Source: Streptomyces sp. AC558_RSS880 (GTDB lineage: Bacteria > Actinomycetota > Actinomycetes > Streptomycetales > Streptomycetaceae). Taken from it: DNA of 64,000 nt. The notes below the pieces were generated by a model. It worked only from the letters and a program-made list of their open reading frames with translations, was not told the DNA's origin and ran no database searches. The DNA lies in contig NZ_JAGMUJ010000102.1 of NCBI RefSeq assembly GCF_019049255.1, positions 1 to 64,000 of the forward strand, given 5' to 3'. The translations under genes and the position numbers were made by a program. Every line of letters begins with the position of its first letter. The first letter of the stretch is position 1. This document shows, one piece after another, positions 40,974 to 49,511 of this stretch.

Positions 40974-42557
40974 TCAGGCGCGCAGCCAGACCGCGGTGTC
41001 CTTGGGGAGTCGTCCGTCGTCGGTGAGCGGACCGCTGCCGAGGAGCAGCGCGGTGTGGGCGGGGAGGTCGGCGGGCGTGTCCGCGAGGTTCACCAGGCAG
41101 ATCGCGGCGCCGTCCGCGCGGGTGAAGCCGAGCACGCCGTCGGGGGTGGGCAGCCAGGTGAGGGGGCCGTCGCCGAGGGCCGGGCGCAGGCGGATCGCCT
41201 CGCGGTAGAGGGCGAGCATCGAGCCGGGGTCCCGCGCCTGCCGGTCGGCCGCGTACGACGCCCAGCCGACGGGCTGCGGCAGCCACGGTTCGCCGCCGAA
41301 CCCGGCGTGCGGCGCGTCCGCCGTCCACGGCAGCGGCACCCTGCACCCGTCGCGGCCGGGGTCGGTGCCGCCGGAGCGCGCGTGCATGGGGTCCTCGATG
41401 CGGTCGAGCGGGATGTCGGCCTCGGGCAGGCCGAGTTCCTCGCCCTGGTAGACGTAGACCGCTCCGGGCAGGGCCAGGGAGAGCAGGGCCGCGGCGCGGG
41501 CCCGGCGGGTGCCGAGGGCGAGGTCGGTCGGGGTGCCGAAGGCCTTGGTGGCGAAGTCGAAGCCGGTGTCGGCGCGGCCGTAGCGGGTGACCGTGCGGGT
41601 GACGTCGTGGTTGCACAGCACCCAGGTGGCGGGGGCGCCGATCGGCGCGTGTTCGGCGAGGGTGTCCTCGATGGAGGCGCGCAGTCGTGCCGCGTCCCAG
41701 GGGCAGGTCATGAAGGAGAAGTTGAACGCGGTGTGCAGTTCGTCGGGGCGCAGGTAGCGGGCGAAGCGTTCGGTGTCGGGGAGCCAGACCTCGCCGACGA
41801 AGACGCCACCGTACTCGTCGGCGACGGCCCGCCAGGCACGGTAGACGTCGTGGAGTTCGTCGCGGTCGACGTAGGGGTGCGGGTCGCGGCCCGCCACGAA
41901 GTCCGGCAGCCGGGGGTCCTTCACCAGCAGCGCGGCGGAGTCGATGCGGACGCCGGCCACGCCCCGCTCGAACCAGAAGCGCAGGATGTCCTCGTGTTCC
42001 TGGCGGACGGCGGGGTGCGCCCAGTTGAGGTCGGGCTGTTCGGGCGCGAACAGGTGGAGGTACCAGTCGCCGCCGGGCAGCCTGGTCCAGGCGGGGCCGC
42101 CGAACTCCGACCGCCAGTCGTTCGGGGGGAGTTCACCGCTCTCGCCGCGGCCGGGACGGAAGTGGAACAGTTCCCGCTCGGGACCGCCGGCGAGCGCCGC
42201 CCGGAACCAGGGGTGCTGGTCGGAGACGTGGTTCGGCACGATGTCGACGATCGTGCGGATGCCCAGTCCCCGTGCCTCGGCGATGAGTTTCTCCGCCTCG
42301 GCGAGAGTGCCGAAGGCCGGGTCGATCGCCCGGTAGTCGGCGACGTCGTAGCCGCCGTCCTTCATCGGGGACAGGTACCAGGGGTTGAACCACAGGGCGT
42401 TCACGCCGAGTTCGGCGAGGTACGGCAACTTGGCGCGGACGCCCGCGAGGTCGCCGGTGCCGTCGCCGTCGCCGTCGGCGAAGCTGCGGACGTACACCTG
42501 GTAGATGACGGCGGAGCGCCACCAGTCGTCGCTCTGGGCAGGGGTGGGCTGTCCCAC
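40974..42557 (-). CDS. GH13 alpha-glucosidase (oligo-1,6-glucosidase type)
   Basis: A 527-residue cytoplasmic glycoside hydrolase of family 13. Conserved regions: DIVPNHVSDQHPWF, GVRIDSAALL with the nucleophile Asp, VGEVW with the acid/base Glu, and CNHDVTRT with the transition-state Asp. A typical (beta/alpha)8 barrel is followed by a small beta domain. It hydrolyses imported alpha-glucosides such as maltose, isomaltose or trehalulose. GTG 42557 starts the sequence directly before the WWRSAVIYQVY strand. It lies 37 bp after malG-type permease, making it the last gene of the importer operon, in the same order as the S. coelicolor malEFG-aglA region. Confidence 0.92.
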   Translation of the reverse strand: MGQPTPAQSDDWWRSAVIYQVYVRSFADGDGDGTGDLAGVRAKLPYLAELGVNALWFNPWYLSPMKDGGYDVADYRAIDPAFGTLAEAEKLIAEARGLGIRTIVDIVPNHVSDQHPWFRAALAGGPERELFHFRPGRGESGELPPNDWRSEFGGPAWTRLPGGDWYLHLFAPEQPDLNWAHPAVRQEHEDILRFWFERGVAGVRIDSAALLVKDPRLPDFVAGRDPHPYVDRDELHDVYRAWRAVADEYGGVFVGEVWLPDTERFARYLRPDELHTAFNFSFMTCPWDAARLRASIEDTLAEHAPIGAPATWVLCNHDVTRTVTRYGRADTGFDFATKAFGTPTDLALGTRRARAAALLSLALPGAVYVYQGEELGLPEADIPLDRIEDPMHARSGGTDPGRDGCRVPLPWTADAPHAGFGGEPWLPQPVGWASYAADRQARDPGSMLALYREAIRLRPALGDGPLTWLPTPDGVLGFTRADGAAICLVNLADTPADLPAHTALLLGSGPLTDDGRLPKDTAVWLRA

Positions 42558-42594
42558 GGTGCGTGCCTTTCTCTTCTGTGGACGAGGTGCGGTG

Positions 42595-43458
42595 TCAGCC
42601 CTTGGTGCTGCCCGCGCTGATTCCGGCGATGATGTGCCGCTGGAAGACGAGGAACAGCGCGACCATGGGGATGCTGGCGATCACCATCGCGGCGATGAGC
42701 ACGGTCAGCTGGATGTTCTGCGACAGTTGCACGAGGGCCACGCTGATCGGCTGTTTCCCCGTGTCGGAGAAGACCATCAGCGGCCAGAGGAAGTCCTGCC
42801 ACACGGCGACCAGCGCGAAGATCGACACCACGCCGAGCACCGGACGCGACATGGGCAGCACGATCGACCACAGGGTGCGCAGCCTGCCCGCGCCGTCCAT
42901 CTCGGCGGCCTCGAGCACGTCCCTGGGCAGCTGGTCGAAGAACCGCTTGAGCAGGTAGAGGTTGAAGGCGTTGGCGACGGCCGGCAGCCAGATGGCGAGC
43001 GGGTCGTTGAGGAGGCCGAGATCCGCCACGGTCAGGTACTTCGGTACGACCAGGGCCTGGGCCGGGACCATCAGCGTGGCGAGGATGCCGCCGAGGATCA
43101 GTGTGCCGAAGGCGGGCCGGAGCTTGGACAGGGCGTAGGCGGCGGCCGTGCAGAACACCAGCTGGAACAGCCAGGCGCCGGCCGCCTGCACCACCGTGTT
43201 CCACAGGTGGGTGGGCAGCTGCATCAGCTCCCAGGCGTCGGTGTAGCCGCTGGTGCTCCAGCTCTCCGGGACGAGGGTGGGCGGGGTGCGCGCCACCTCG
43301 TCCGGTGACTTCATCGCACCGCTCGCCATCCAGTAGACGGGGAAGAGGAAGGCGAGCGCGAAGAGCACGACGACGCCGGTGAACACGGTCCAGTAGACGG
43401 CCCTGCCGCGCGGGCGGGCCAGCACGGCCGGGGAGACGAGGGTACGGGTGCTGCTCAC
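42595..43458 (-). CDS. Sugar ABC transporter permease, MalG type
   Basis: A 287-residue CUT1 inner-membrane subunit with about six helices and the EAA motif EAAEMDGAGRLRTLWSIVLPMSRPVLG. Import of oligosaccharides with the MalF-type partner. GTG 43458 overlaps the partner's stop (GTGA). The open frame extends upstream over malF but that part is not coding. Confidence 0.92.
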   Translation of the reverse strand: MSSTRTLVSPAVLARPRGRAVYWTVFTGVVVLFALAFLFPVYWMASGAMKSPDEVARTPPTLVPESWSTSGYTDAWELMQLPTHLWNTVVQAAGAWLFQLVFCTAAAYALSKLRPAFGTLILGGILATLMVPAQALVVPKYLTVADLGLLNDPLAIWLPAVANAFNLYLLKRFFDQLPRDVLEAAEMDGAGRLRTLWSIVLPMSRPVLGVVSIFALVAVWQDFLWPLMVFSDTGKQPISVALVQLSQNIQLTVLIAAMVIASIPMVALFLVFQRHIIAGISAGSTKG

Positions 43459-44408
43459 GCGGCCTCCTCTCCGGAGCGGGTGAGGCGGAGGTAGACGGCG
43501 GAGAACGCGCCGAGCAGGGCGAGGAGCATCACGCTCAGCGCACAGGCGCCGCCGAAGTCGTTGTAGAGGAAGGCGTACTTGTAGATGAGGTAGAGGACGG
43601 TCACGGTGGCGTTCTCGGGGCCGCCGCCGGTGATCACGAAGGGCTCGGTGAACACCTGCATGGTGGCGATGATCTGGAGCAGCATCAGCATGAGGATGAC
43701 GAACCTGGTCTGCGGGACCGTCACGTGGCGGATGCGCTGGAGCAGGCCCGCTCCGTCCAGTTCGGCGGCCTCGTACAGCTCGCCGGGGATGGACTGGAGC
43801 GCGGCGAGGTAGATGAGGACGGTGCCGCCCATGTTGGCCCAGGTGGCGACGATCACCAGGGAGACCAGGGCGGTGTCGGCGCCGTTGGACCAGTTCGAGG
43901 TGGGCAGGTGGAGGAAGCGCAGCGCCTCGTTGGCGAGGCCGGCGCCCGGATCGTAGAACCACTTCCACAGCAGGGCGCTGACCACCGGCGGGATCATCAC
44001 CGGCAGGTAGACGACGACCCGGAAGAACGCCTTGGCGTGCCTCAGTTCGTTCAGGACGAGGGCGAGCACGAAGGGGATCGCGAAGCCGATCAGCAGGGCG
44101 AGCAGGGTGAAGGTGAGCGTGTTGCGCCAGGCGGCGCCGAACTCGGGGTCGTTCAGGACCCGGGTGAAGTTGGCGGTGCCGACCCATTCGGGGTCGGAGC
44201 CCGGCGTGTACTTCTGGAAGGCGATCACGACGGCGCGGATCGCCGGGTACCAGGAGAACAGGGCGAAGCAGACGAGCCCGCCGAGGAGGAAGCCGTAGGC
44301 GCGCAGATGGTCGGTGAGGCGGCGCCGTCTCCGGTCCCCTGCCGGGGACGGCGCCTTCACCGGTCGGACCCGCACGGCCGCGGCCGGCCGTTCAACCGTC
44401 TTCGTCAC
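43455..44408 (-). CDS. Sugar ABC transporter permease, MalF type
   Basis: A 317-residue CUT1 permease. A cytoplasmic Arg-rich N-terminus (about 1-35) is followed by about six helices and the EAA motif EAAELDGAGLLQRIRHVTVPQTR. GTG 44408 lies 3 bp after the binding protein stop. No ATPase gene is present in the cluster; Streptomyces CUT1 systems usually share the multitask ATPase MsiK encoded elsewhere. Confidence 0.92.
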   Translation of the reverse strand: MTKTVERPAAAVRVRPVKAPSPAGDRRRRRLTDHLRAYGFLLGGLVCFALFSWYPAIRAVVIAFQKYTPGSDPEWVGTANFTRVLNDPEFGAAWRNTLTFTLLALLIGFAIPFVLALVLNELRHAKAFFRVVVYLPVMIPPVVSALLWKWFYDPGAGLANEALRFLHLPTSNWSNGADTALVSLVIVATWANMGGTVLIYLAALQSIPGELYEAAELDGAGLLQRIRHVTVPQTRFVILMLMLLQIIATMQVFTEPFVITGGGPENATVTVLYLIYKYAFLYNDFGGACALSVMLLALLGAFSAVYLRLTRSGEEAA

Positions 44409-44411
44409 CGG

Positions 44412-45755
44412 TCAGCTCCGGGCCAGGATGCCGTCGATCTTGCCGGAGGCGTCCTTCAGGAGCCGGTCGATGTCCGCGTCCTCCTTGGTGAGGACGGCGG
44501 AGACGACACCGTCGAGGACGGAGTAGAGCTGCTGGGCGTGCGGCGGCTCGATCTTCATCTCCAGTTGCCGGCTGCCGTCGAGGAAGGACTGGTAGTTCTC
44601 CACCGGGACGTTGGCGTTGGCCTTCTTGACCTGCTGGTCCTTGGCGTCTGCGGCGCCGGTGAACAGGCGGGGCTCGGGCAGGCCGACCGGGGCGTCGTTC
44701 TTCTTGGCGCGGGCGTAGTCGCCGAGGAAGCCGTCGCCGGGGGTGAGGAACATGTGGTCCAGCCACTTGAGGCCGGCCCGGATCTGCTCGGGTGAGGCGT
44801 TCTTGTCGAACATGTAGCCGTCGCCGCCGATGAGGGTGCCCTCGCCGCCGGGCATGGGGGCGAGGGCGATGTTCTCGTACTCGGCGCCCTTCTCCTTGAC
44901 GAGGATCGGGATGTTGTCGGGGGCGGCGAGGTACATGCCGAGCTTGCCGGCGCCCATCATCTGCTGGACGTCGTTGATGACGAGCAGTTGCTTGCTGCCC
45001 ATCGACTCGTCCTTCCACCGCATGTCGTGGAGGGTCTGGAGCACGGCGCGGCCCTCGGGGGTGTCGACGGTGGCCTTCTTGCCGTCGGCGCTCACCACGT
45101 CGCCGCCCTGGGAGTAGAGCTCGGCGGTGAAGTGCCAGCCGCCCTGGTTCTGGGCGCTGTAGTCGGCGTAGCCGACGGTGCCGTCGCCGAGTGCGGCGAT
45201 CCTCTTGGCGGCGTCGCGGACCCCGTCCCAGGTGGTGGGCGGCCGGTCCGGGTCGAGTCCGGCCTTCTCGAAGAGTTCCCGGTTGTAGATCAGGCCCATC
45301 GAGTAGCCGGTGCGCGGGATGCCGTAGACCTTGCCGTCGACGGTGTAGATGTCCCGCAGCTGCTGCTGGATGGTGTCGTAGCTCTTCAGCTCCTTGACGT
45401 ACGGGGTGAGATCGGCCGCCTGGCCGATGTCGACGACGTGCCGCGCGTCGGTGAAGTAGGTGTAGAAGACGTCCTCCATCTGCCCGCCGGCGAGCTTGGC
45501 GTCGAACGTCTTCGGGTCCTGGCAGGGGAACGCGTCGTGCGGGACGACGTCGATGTCCGGGTTCTTCTTCTCGAAGGCGGCGACGTCCTCCTCGAAGAAC
45601 TGGCGGTCGACCTTGGCGCTCTTGGGCGGCATGCAGTTGACCGTGATGCGGGTCTTGCCGCCGGCGGCTTCGTCGTCGTTCGACCCGCACGCGGTGAGCG
45701 TGAGCGCGCCGACGCCTAGCGCGACGAGGGTACGACGGATCCCGGTGCTTCTCAT
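44412..45755 (-). CDS. Sugar-binding lipoprotein of CUT1 importer
   Basis: A 447-residue extracellular solute-binding protein family 1 member. The signal ends LTLTAC (lipid Cys near 22). Features include FFEEDVAAFEKKNPDIDVV, VYGIPRTGYSMGLIYNRELFEKAGLDP and a C-terminal helical lobe. It delivers a sugar, probably an alpha-glucoside given the GH13 enzyme, to the two permeases downstream. ATG 45755 has AAGGGG upstream. The 136-bp gap to the LacI gene suggests its own promoter. Confidence 0.92.
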   Translation of the reverse strand: MRSTGIRRTLVALGVGALTLTACGSNDDEAAGGKTRITVNCMPPKSAKVDRQFFEEDVAAFEKKNPDIDVVPHDAFPCQDPKTFDAKLAGGQMEDVFYTYFTDARHVVDIGQAADLTPYVKELKSYDTIQQQLRDIYTVDGKVYGIPRTGYSMGLIYNRELFEKAGLDPDRPPTTWDGVRDAAKRIAALGDGTVGYADYSAQNQGGWHFTAELYSQGGDVVSADGKKATVDTPEGRAVLQTLHDMRWKDESMGSKQLLVINDVQQMMGAGKLGMYLAAPDNIPILVKEKGAEYENIALAPMPGGEGTLIGGDGYMFDKNASPEQIRAGLKWLDHMFLTPGDGFLGDYARAKKNDAPVGLPEPRLFTGAADAKDQQVKKANANVPVENYQSFLDGSRQLEMKIEPPHAQQLYSVLDGVVSAVLTKEDADIDRLLKDASGKIDGILARS

Positions 45756-45891
45756 CGGTGGACCCCTTACGGGACAGGAGCGAGTGAACCCCTCGGAACA
45801 GGAGCGGTGGGCGGGGCACACTCAAGCACCGACGACATCGGTCCGCAAGATGTCGCGCAGAATCTGAAATTATTCGACAGTGGAGCGGGGT

Positions 45892-46890
45892 TCAGGAACG
45901 GGGTGCCTGGGCGGTCGACCCCCGTACCACCAGCTCGGGTTCGAACAGCAGCTCCTCGGGGGCCACCGCACTGCCGCTGATCTGCGCGTTCAGCAGTTCC
46001 ACCACCGCCTTGCCCATGGCCTCGATGGGCTGCCGGACGGTGGTCAGCGGGGGCTCGGTGCAGTTCATCAGCGCCGAGTCGTCGTAGCCGACGACGGATA
46101 TCCGCCCGGGCACGTCGAGCCCCTTGCGGCGGGCGGCCCGTACGACACCGAGGGCGAGGGGGTCGCTGGCGCAGATGAAGCCGGTGACGCCCCGCTCGAT
46201 GAGCCGGGAGGCGGCGGCGTGACCGCCCTCGATGGAGAACATGGCGCGGGCGACGTGCTCTTCGGGCACCTCCCCCGCGACCGCGCGGGCGGCGGCCAGC
46301 TTGCGGGCCGAGGGCATGTGGTCGCCGGGACCGAGCACCAGCCCGATGCGCTCGTGCCCGAGCGAGGCCAGGTGCCGCCAGGCCTGCTCCACGGCCACGG
46401 CGTCGTCGCACGAGACGGCGGGGAAGCCGAGGTGCTCGATCGCCGCGTTGACGAGGACGACCGGGATGTTGCGCTCGGCGAGCCGCCGGTAGTGGTCGTG
46501 GGGCGCGTCGGCCTGGGCGTAAAGGCCGCCGGCGAACACCACACCGGACACCTGCTGCTGGAGCAGCAGGTCCACGTAGTCCGCCTCGGAGACGCCGCCC
46601 CGGGTCTGGGTGCACAGCACCGGCGTGAGGCCGAGCTGGGCCAGCGCGCCGCCGATGACCTCCGCGAAGGCCGGGAAGATCGGGTTCTGCAGCTCGGGCA
46701 GGACCAGGCCGACCAGCCGGGCGCGTTCACCGCGCAGTTGGGTGGGCCGCTCGTAGCCGAGCACGTCCAGGGCGGAGAGCACCGCCTGCCGGGTGGCCTC
46801 GGAGACCCCCGGCTTGCCGTTGAGCACCCGGCTGACCGTGGCCTCGCTGACCCCGACCTTCTTCGCCACCACAGCAAGTCGTCGTGTCAT
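45892..46890 (-). CDS. LacI-family repressor of alpha-glucoside cluster
   Basis: A 332-residue LacI/GalR regulator: N-terminal helix-turn-helix (RLAVVAKKVGVSEATVSRVLNGKPGVS, about 4-30), hinge and a periplasmic-binding-protein-like effector domain (about 60-330). It most likely represses the importer and glucosidase downstream and itself through the palindrome at 46912-46930. ATG 46890 is the natural start, five residues before the first helix. Confidence 0.92.
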   Translation of the reverse strand: MTRRLAVVAKKVGVSEATVSRVLNGKPGVSEATRQAVLSALDVLGYERPTQLRGERARLVGLVLPELQNPIFPAFAEVIGGALAQLGLTPVLCTQTRGGVSEADYVDLLLQQQVSGVVFAGGLYAQADAPHDHYRRLAERNIPVVLVNAAIEHLGFPAVSCDDAVAVEQAWRHLASLGHERIGLVLGPGDHMPSARKLAAARAVAGEVPEEHVARAMFSIEGGHAAASRLIERGVTGFICASDPLALGVVRAARRKGLDVPGRISVVGYDDSALMNCTEPPLTTVRQPIEAMGKAVVELLNAQISGSAVAPEELLFEPELVVRGSTAQAPRS

Positions 46891-46911
46891 GCGCGCAAGA
46901 GTAACGCAAGA

Positions 46912-46930
46912 AACGCAAGCCGCTTGCGTT
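46912..46930. promoter_or_regulatory. LacI-type operator
   Basis: AACGCAAGccgCTTGCGTT, perfect 8-3-8 inverted repeat 22 bp before the lacI-type start, with a further TAACGCAAG half-site at 46902. Typical for autoregulated LacI-family repressors. Confidence 0.7.
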
Positions 46931-46947
46931 CACGCGCAAATTCGTCG

Positions 46948-47607
46948 TCAAGGCGCCGCCCAGAGCCCTCGGACGTGCCCGAGGTGGCGGGTCATCACGG
47001 TCCGTACGGCCTCCGTGTCCCGGGCGAGCAGCGCGTCGAGCAGCTCCAGGTGCTCCTCGGCCGACGCCTCCAGCCGCCCCTGCTCCACCAGCGCGGTCAG
47101 CCCGTACAGACGTGCGCGCCGGCGCAGGTCCCGGACCACCTCGACCAGGTGACCGTTGCCGGCGAGCGCCAGCAGGCCCAGGTGGAAGCGCTGGTCGGCC
47201 TCGATGTACGCGATGAGGTCACCGGCCGCGGCGGCGGTGACGATCTCCTCGGCGACCGGGCGCAGCGCCTCCAGGGCCACCCGGTCCGCGGTGGCGGCCA
47301 GGTGGGCCGTCGTCGGGATCTCGATGAGCGCGCGGATGTGGGTGTACTCGTCGAGCTGCCGGTCGGAGACGGCGGTGACCCGGAAGCCCTTGTTGGGCAC
47401 GGTGTCGACCAGCCCCTCCTTGGCGAGGTCGAGCATGGCCTCGCGCACGGGGGTGGCGGAGACACCGAAGCGTGCGGCGAGCCCGGGGGCCGAGTACACC
47501 TCGCCGGGGCGCAGTTCCCCGGCGATCAGCGCGGCCCGCAGCGCGTCCGCGACCCGCTCGCGGTAGCTGGGCCTGCGGCCGCCCAGGTCGGAGAGGGCGG
47601 TGTTCAC
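46948..47607 (-). CDS. GntR/FadR-type (FCD) regulator of hydroxyproline operon
   Basis: A 219-residue regulator. The N-terminal winged helix (about 12-80) reads GEVYSAPGLAARFGVSATPVREAMLDLAKEGLV; the C-terminal FCD helical domain (about 90-215) has the metal-binding His/Asp pattern (ADQRFHLGLL, RHLGHV). It is the last gene of the hydroxyproline operon; GTG 47607 overlaps the epimerase stop. It is expected to repress the operon until hydroxyproline or a product is present. Confidence 0.9.
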   Translation of the reverse strand: MNTALSDLGGRRPSYRERVADALRAALIAGELRPGEVYSAPGLAARFGVSATPVREAMLDLAKEGLVDTVPNKGFRVTAVSDRQLDEYTHIRALIEIPTTAHLAATADRVALEALRPVAEEIVTAAAAGDLIAYIEADQRFHLGLLALAGNGHLVEVVRDLRRRARLYGLTALVEQGRLEASAEEHLELLDALLARDTEAVRTVMTRHLGHVRGLWAAP

Positions 47608-48605
47608 AGCACGAATCCCGCCGGGAACGGGTCCCGCGGGTCCAGCAGGTACTGCGCGGTGCCGGTGATCCAGGCCCGGCCGGTGAAGCTGGGCAGCACC
47701 GCCGGGCGGCCGGCCACCTCGGTGGTGCCGAGCAGCCGGCCGGTGAACCGGGTGCCGATGAAGGACTCGTTCACGAACTCGGTGTGCAGCGGGAGTTCGC
47801 CGCGCGCGTGGAGCTGGGCCATGCGGGCGCTGGTGCCGGTGCCGCAGGGCGAGCGGTCGAACCAGCCGGGGTGGATCACCATGGCGTGCCGGGAGTGGCG
47901 GGCGGTGGCGTCGGGAGCGGTCACCTGGACATGGTGACAGCCGTGGACGGACGGGTCCTCGGGGTGGACCGGTTCGCCGTCGGCGTTGATCGCCTCCATC
48001 AGGGACAGTCCGGCCGCGAGGATCTCGTCCTTGCGGGACCGGTCGAAGGGCAGCCCGAGCCGGTCCAGCGGCAGGACGGCGTAGAAGTTGCCGCCGAAGG
48101 CGAGGTCGTAGGTCACCGTCCGCCCGTCGGGCAGGGTCGCCTTCCGGTCGAGGCCGACGACGAAGGACGGGACGTTGCGCAGGGTCACGGCCGTGGCGGC
48201 GCCGTCCTCGACCGCCACCTCGGCGACGACGACCCCGGCGGGGGTGTCCAGGCGGATGGTGGTGACCGGTTCGACGACCTCGACCATGCCGGTCTCGACG
48301 AGCACCGTCGCGACACCGATCGTGCCGTGCCCGCACATCGGGAGGTAGCCGGAGACCTCGATGTAGACGACGCCCCAGTCGCAGTCGGGCCGGGTGGGCG
48401 GCTGGAGGATCGCACCGCTCATCGCCGAGTGCCCGCGCGGCTCGTTCATCAGGAACCGCTTGATGTGATCGCGGTGTTCGCGGAAGTACAGGCGCCGCTC
48501 GTTCATGGTCGCGCCGGGGATGGTGCCGATGCCGCCGGTGATCACACGGGTGGGCATGCCCTCGGTGTGCGAGTCGACGGCGTGCAGGACGAGCTTGCTG
48601 CGCAT
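47604..48605 (-). CDS. 4-Hydroxyproline 2-epimerase (proline racemase family)
   Basis: A 333-residue member of the proline racemase superfamily. The two catalytic cysteines are both present: C91 (MCGHGT) and C254 (SPCGTGTSA). A Cys/Cys pair fits proline racemase or 4-hydroxyproline epimerase rather than the dehydratase, which has Thr. The operon context with a dihydrodipicolinate synthase-like deaminase and D-amino-acid-oxidase-like subunits points to trans-4-hydroxy-L-proline to cis-4-hydroxy-D-proline. ATG 48605. A 15-bp gap separates it from the upstream gene. Confidence 0.93.
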   Translation of the reverse strand: MRSKLVLHAVDSHTEGMPTRVITGGIGTIPGATMNERRLYFREHRDHIKRFLMNEPRGHSAMSGAILQPPTRPDCDWGVVYIEVSGYLPMCGHGTIGVATVLVETGMVEVVEPVTTIRLDTPAGVVVAEVAVEDGAATAVTLRNVPSFVVGLDRKATLPDGRTVTYDLAFGGNFYAVLPLDRLGLPFDRSRKDEILAAGLSLMEAINADGEPVHPEDPSVHGCHHVQVTAPDATARHSRHAMVIHPGWFDRSPCGTGTSARMAQLHARGELPLHTEFVNESFIGTRFTGRLLGTTEVAGRPAVLPSFTGRAWITGTAQYLLDPRDPFPAGFVL

Positions 48606-48620
48606 GACCGGGCCCCTCCC

Positions 48621-49511
48621 CTACGCCAGTCCGGCCGCGACGGCCTTCTCGGTGGCCGCGCGGACGGCCGCCTCCTGACCGGGTTCCAGGGGGACGCGGG
48701 GCGGGCGGCAGGGGCCGCCGTGCCGTCCGACGAGGTCCATGGACAGCTTGATGGCCTGCACGAACTCCACCCGTGAGTCCCAGCGCAGGAGGGGGTGCAG
48801 TCGCCGGTACAGCGGCAGCGCGGTGCCGAGGTCGCCGCCGGTGGCGGCGCGGTAGAGCTCGACGCAGGACCGGGGCAGCGCGTTCGGGTATCCGGCCACC
48901 CAGCCCTTGGCGCCGGCCACGGCGAGTTCCAGCAGGACGTCGTCCGCGCCGACCAACAGGTCCAGTTCGGGGGCGAGTTCGGCGATCCGGTAGGCGCGGC
49001 GGACGTCCCCGGAGAACTCCTTGACGGCCTGGACGTACCCTTCGCCGTGCAGCCGGGCGAGCAGTTCCGGTACCAGGTCGACCTTGGTGTCGACGGGGTT
49101 GTTGTAGGCGACGACGGGGAGTCCGGCGGCGGCGACCTCGGCGTAGTGGGCGAGGACGGCGCGTTCGTCGGCGCGGTAGGCGTTGGGCGGCAGCAGCATC
49201 ACGGCCCGGCAGCCGGCCTCGGCGGCCTGCTCGGTCCAGCGGCGGGCCTCGGCGGATCCGTAGGCGGCGACGCCGGGCATGACGCGCTCCCCGCCGATCG
49301 CGGCGACGGCCGTCTCGACGACCCGGGCGCGCTCCTCGGGAGTGAGCACCTGGTACTCGCCGAGGGAGCCGTTCGGTACGACGCCGTCGCAGCCGTTCTC
49401 CACGAGCCAGGCGCAGTGCTCGGCGTAGCGGTCGTGGTCGACGGAGAGGTCGTCGGTCAGCGGCAGCGCGGTGGCGACGAGGACGCCGCGCCAGGGACGG
49501 TGGTCGGTCAT
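48621..49511 (-). CDS. DapA-family lyase, likely 1-pyrroline-4-hydroxy-2-carboxylate deaminase
   Basis: A 296-residue TIM-barrel aldolase/lyase of the dihydrodipicolinate synthase family. The Schiff-base Lys is K164 (VQAVKEFSG) and the catalytic Tyr is Y136 (AYNNPVDTK). In hydroxyproline degradation this family converts pyrroline-4-hydroxy-2-carboxylate into 2-oxoglutarate semialdehyde and ammonia, which fits the neighbours. A true lysine-biosynthesis role is unlikely here. ATG 49511 overlaps the upstream stop (ATGA). The semialdehyde dehydrogenase needed for the last step is not in the window. Confidence 0.88.
   Translation of the reverse strand: MTDHRPWRGVLVATALPLTDDLSVDHDRYAEHCAWLVENGCDGVVPNGSLGEYQVLTPEERARVVETAVAAIGGERVMPGVAAYGSAEARRWTEQAAEAGCRAVMLLPPNAYRADERAVLAHYAEVAAAGLPVVAYNNPVDTKVDLVPELLARLHGEGYVQAVKEFSGDVRRAYRIAELAPELDLLVGADDVLLELAVAGAKGWVAGYPNALPRSCVELYRAATGGDLGTALPLYRRLHPLLRWDSRVEFVQAIKLSMDLVGRHGGPCRPPRVPLEPGQEAAVRAATEKAVAAGLA

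Noticed and set aside
45860..45875. GAAT-ctgaaatt-ATTC inverted repeat before the sugar-binding protein gene
   Set aside because: Arms of only 4 bp and no similarity to the LacI palindrome at 46912; likely chance.
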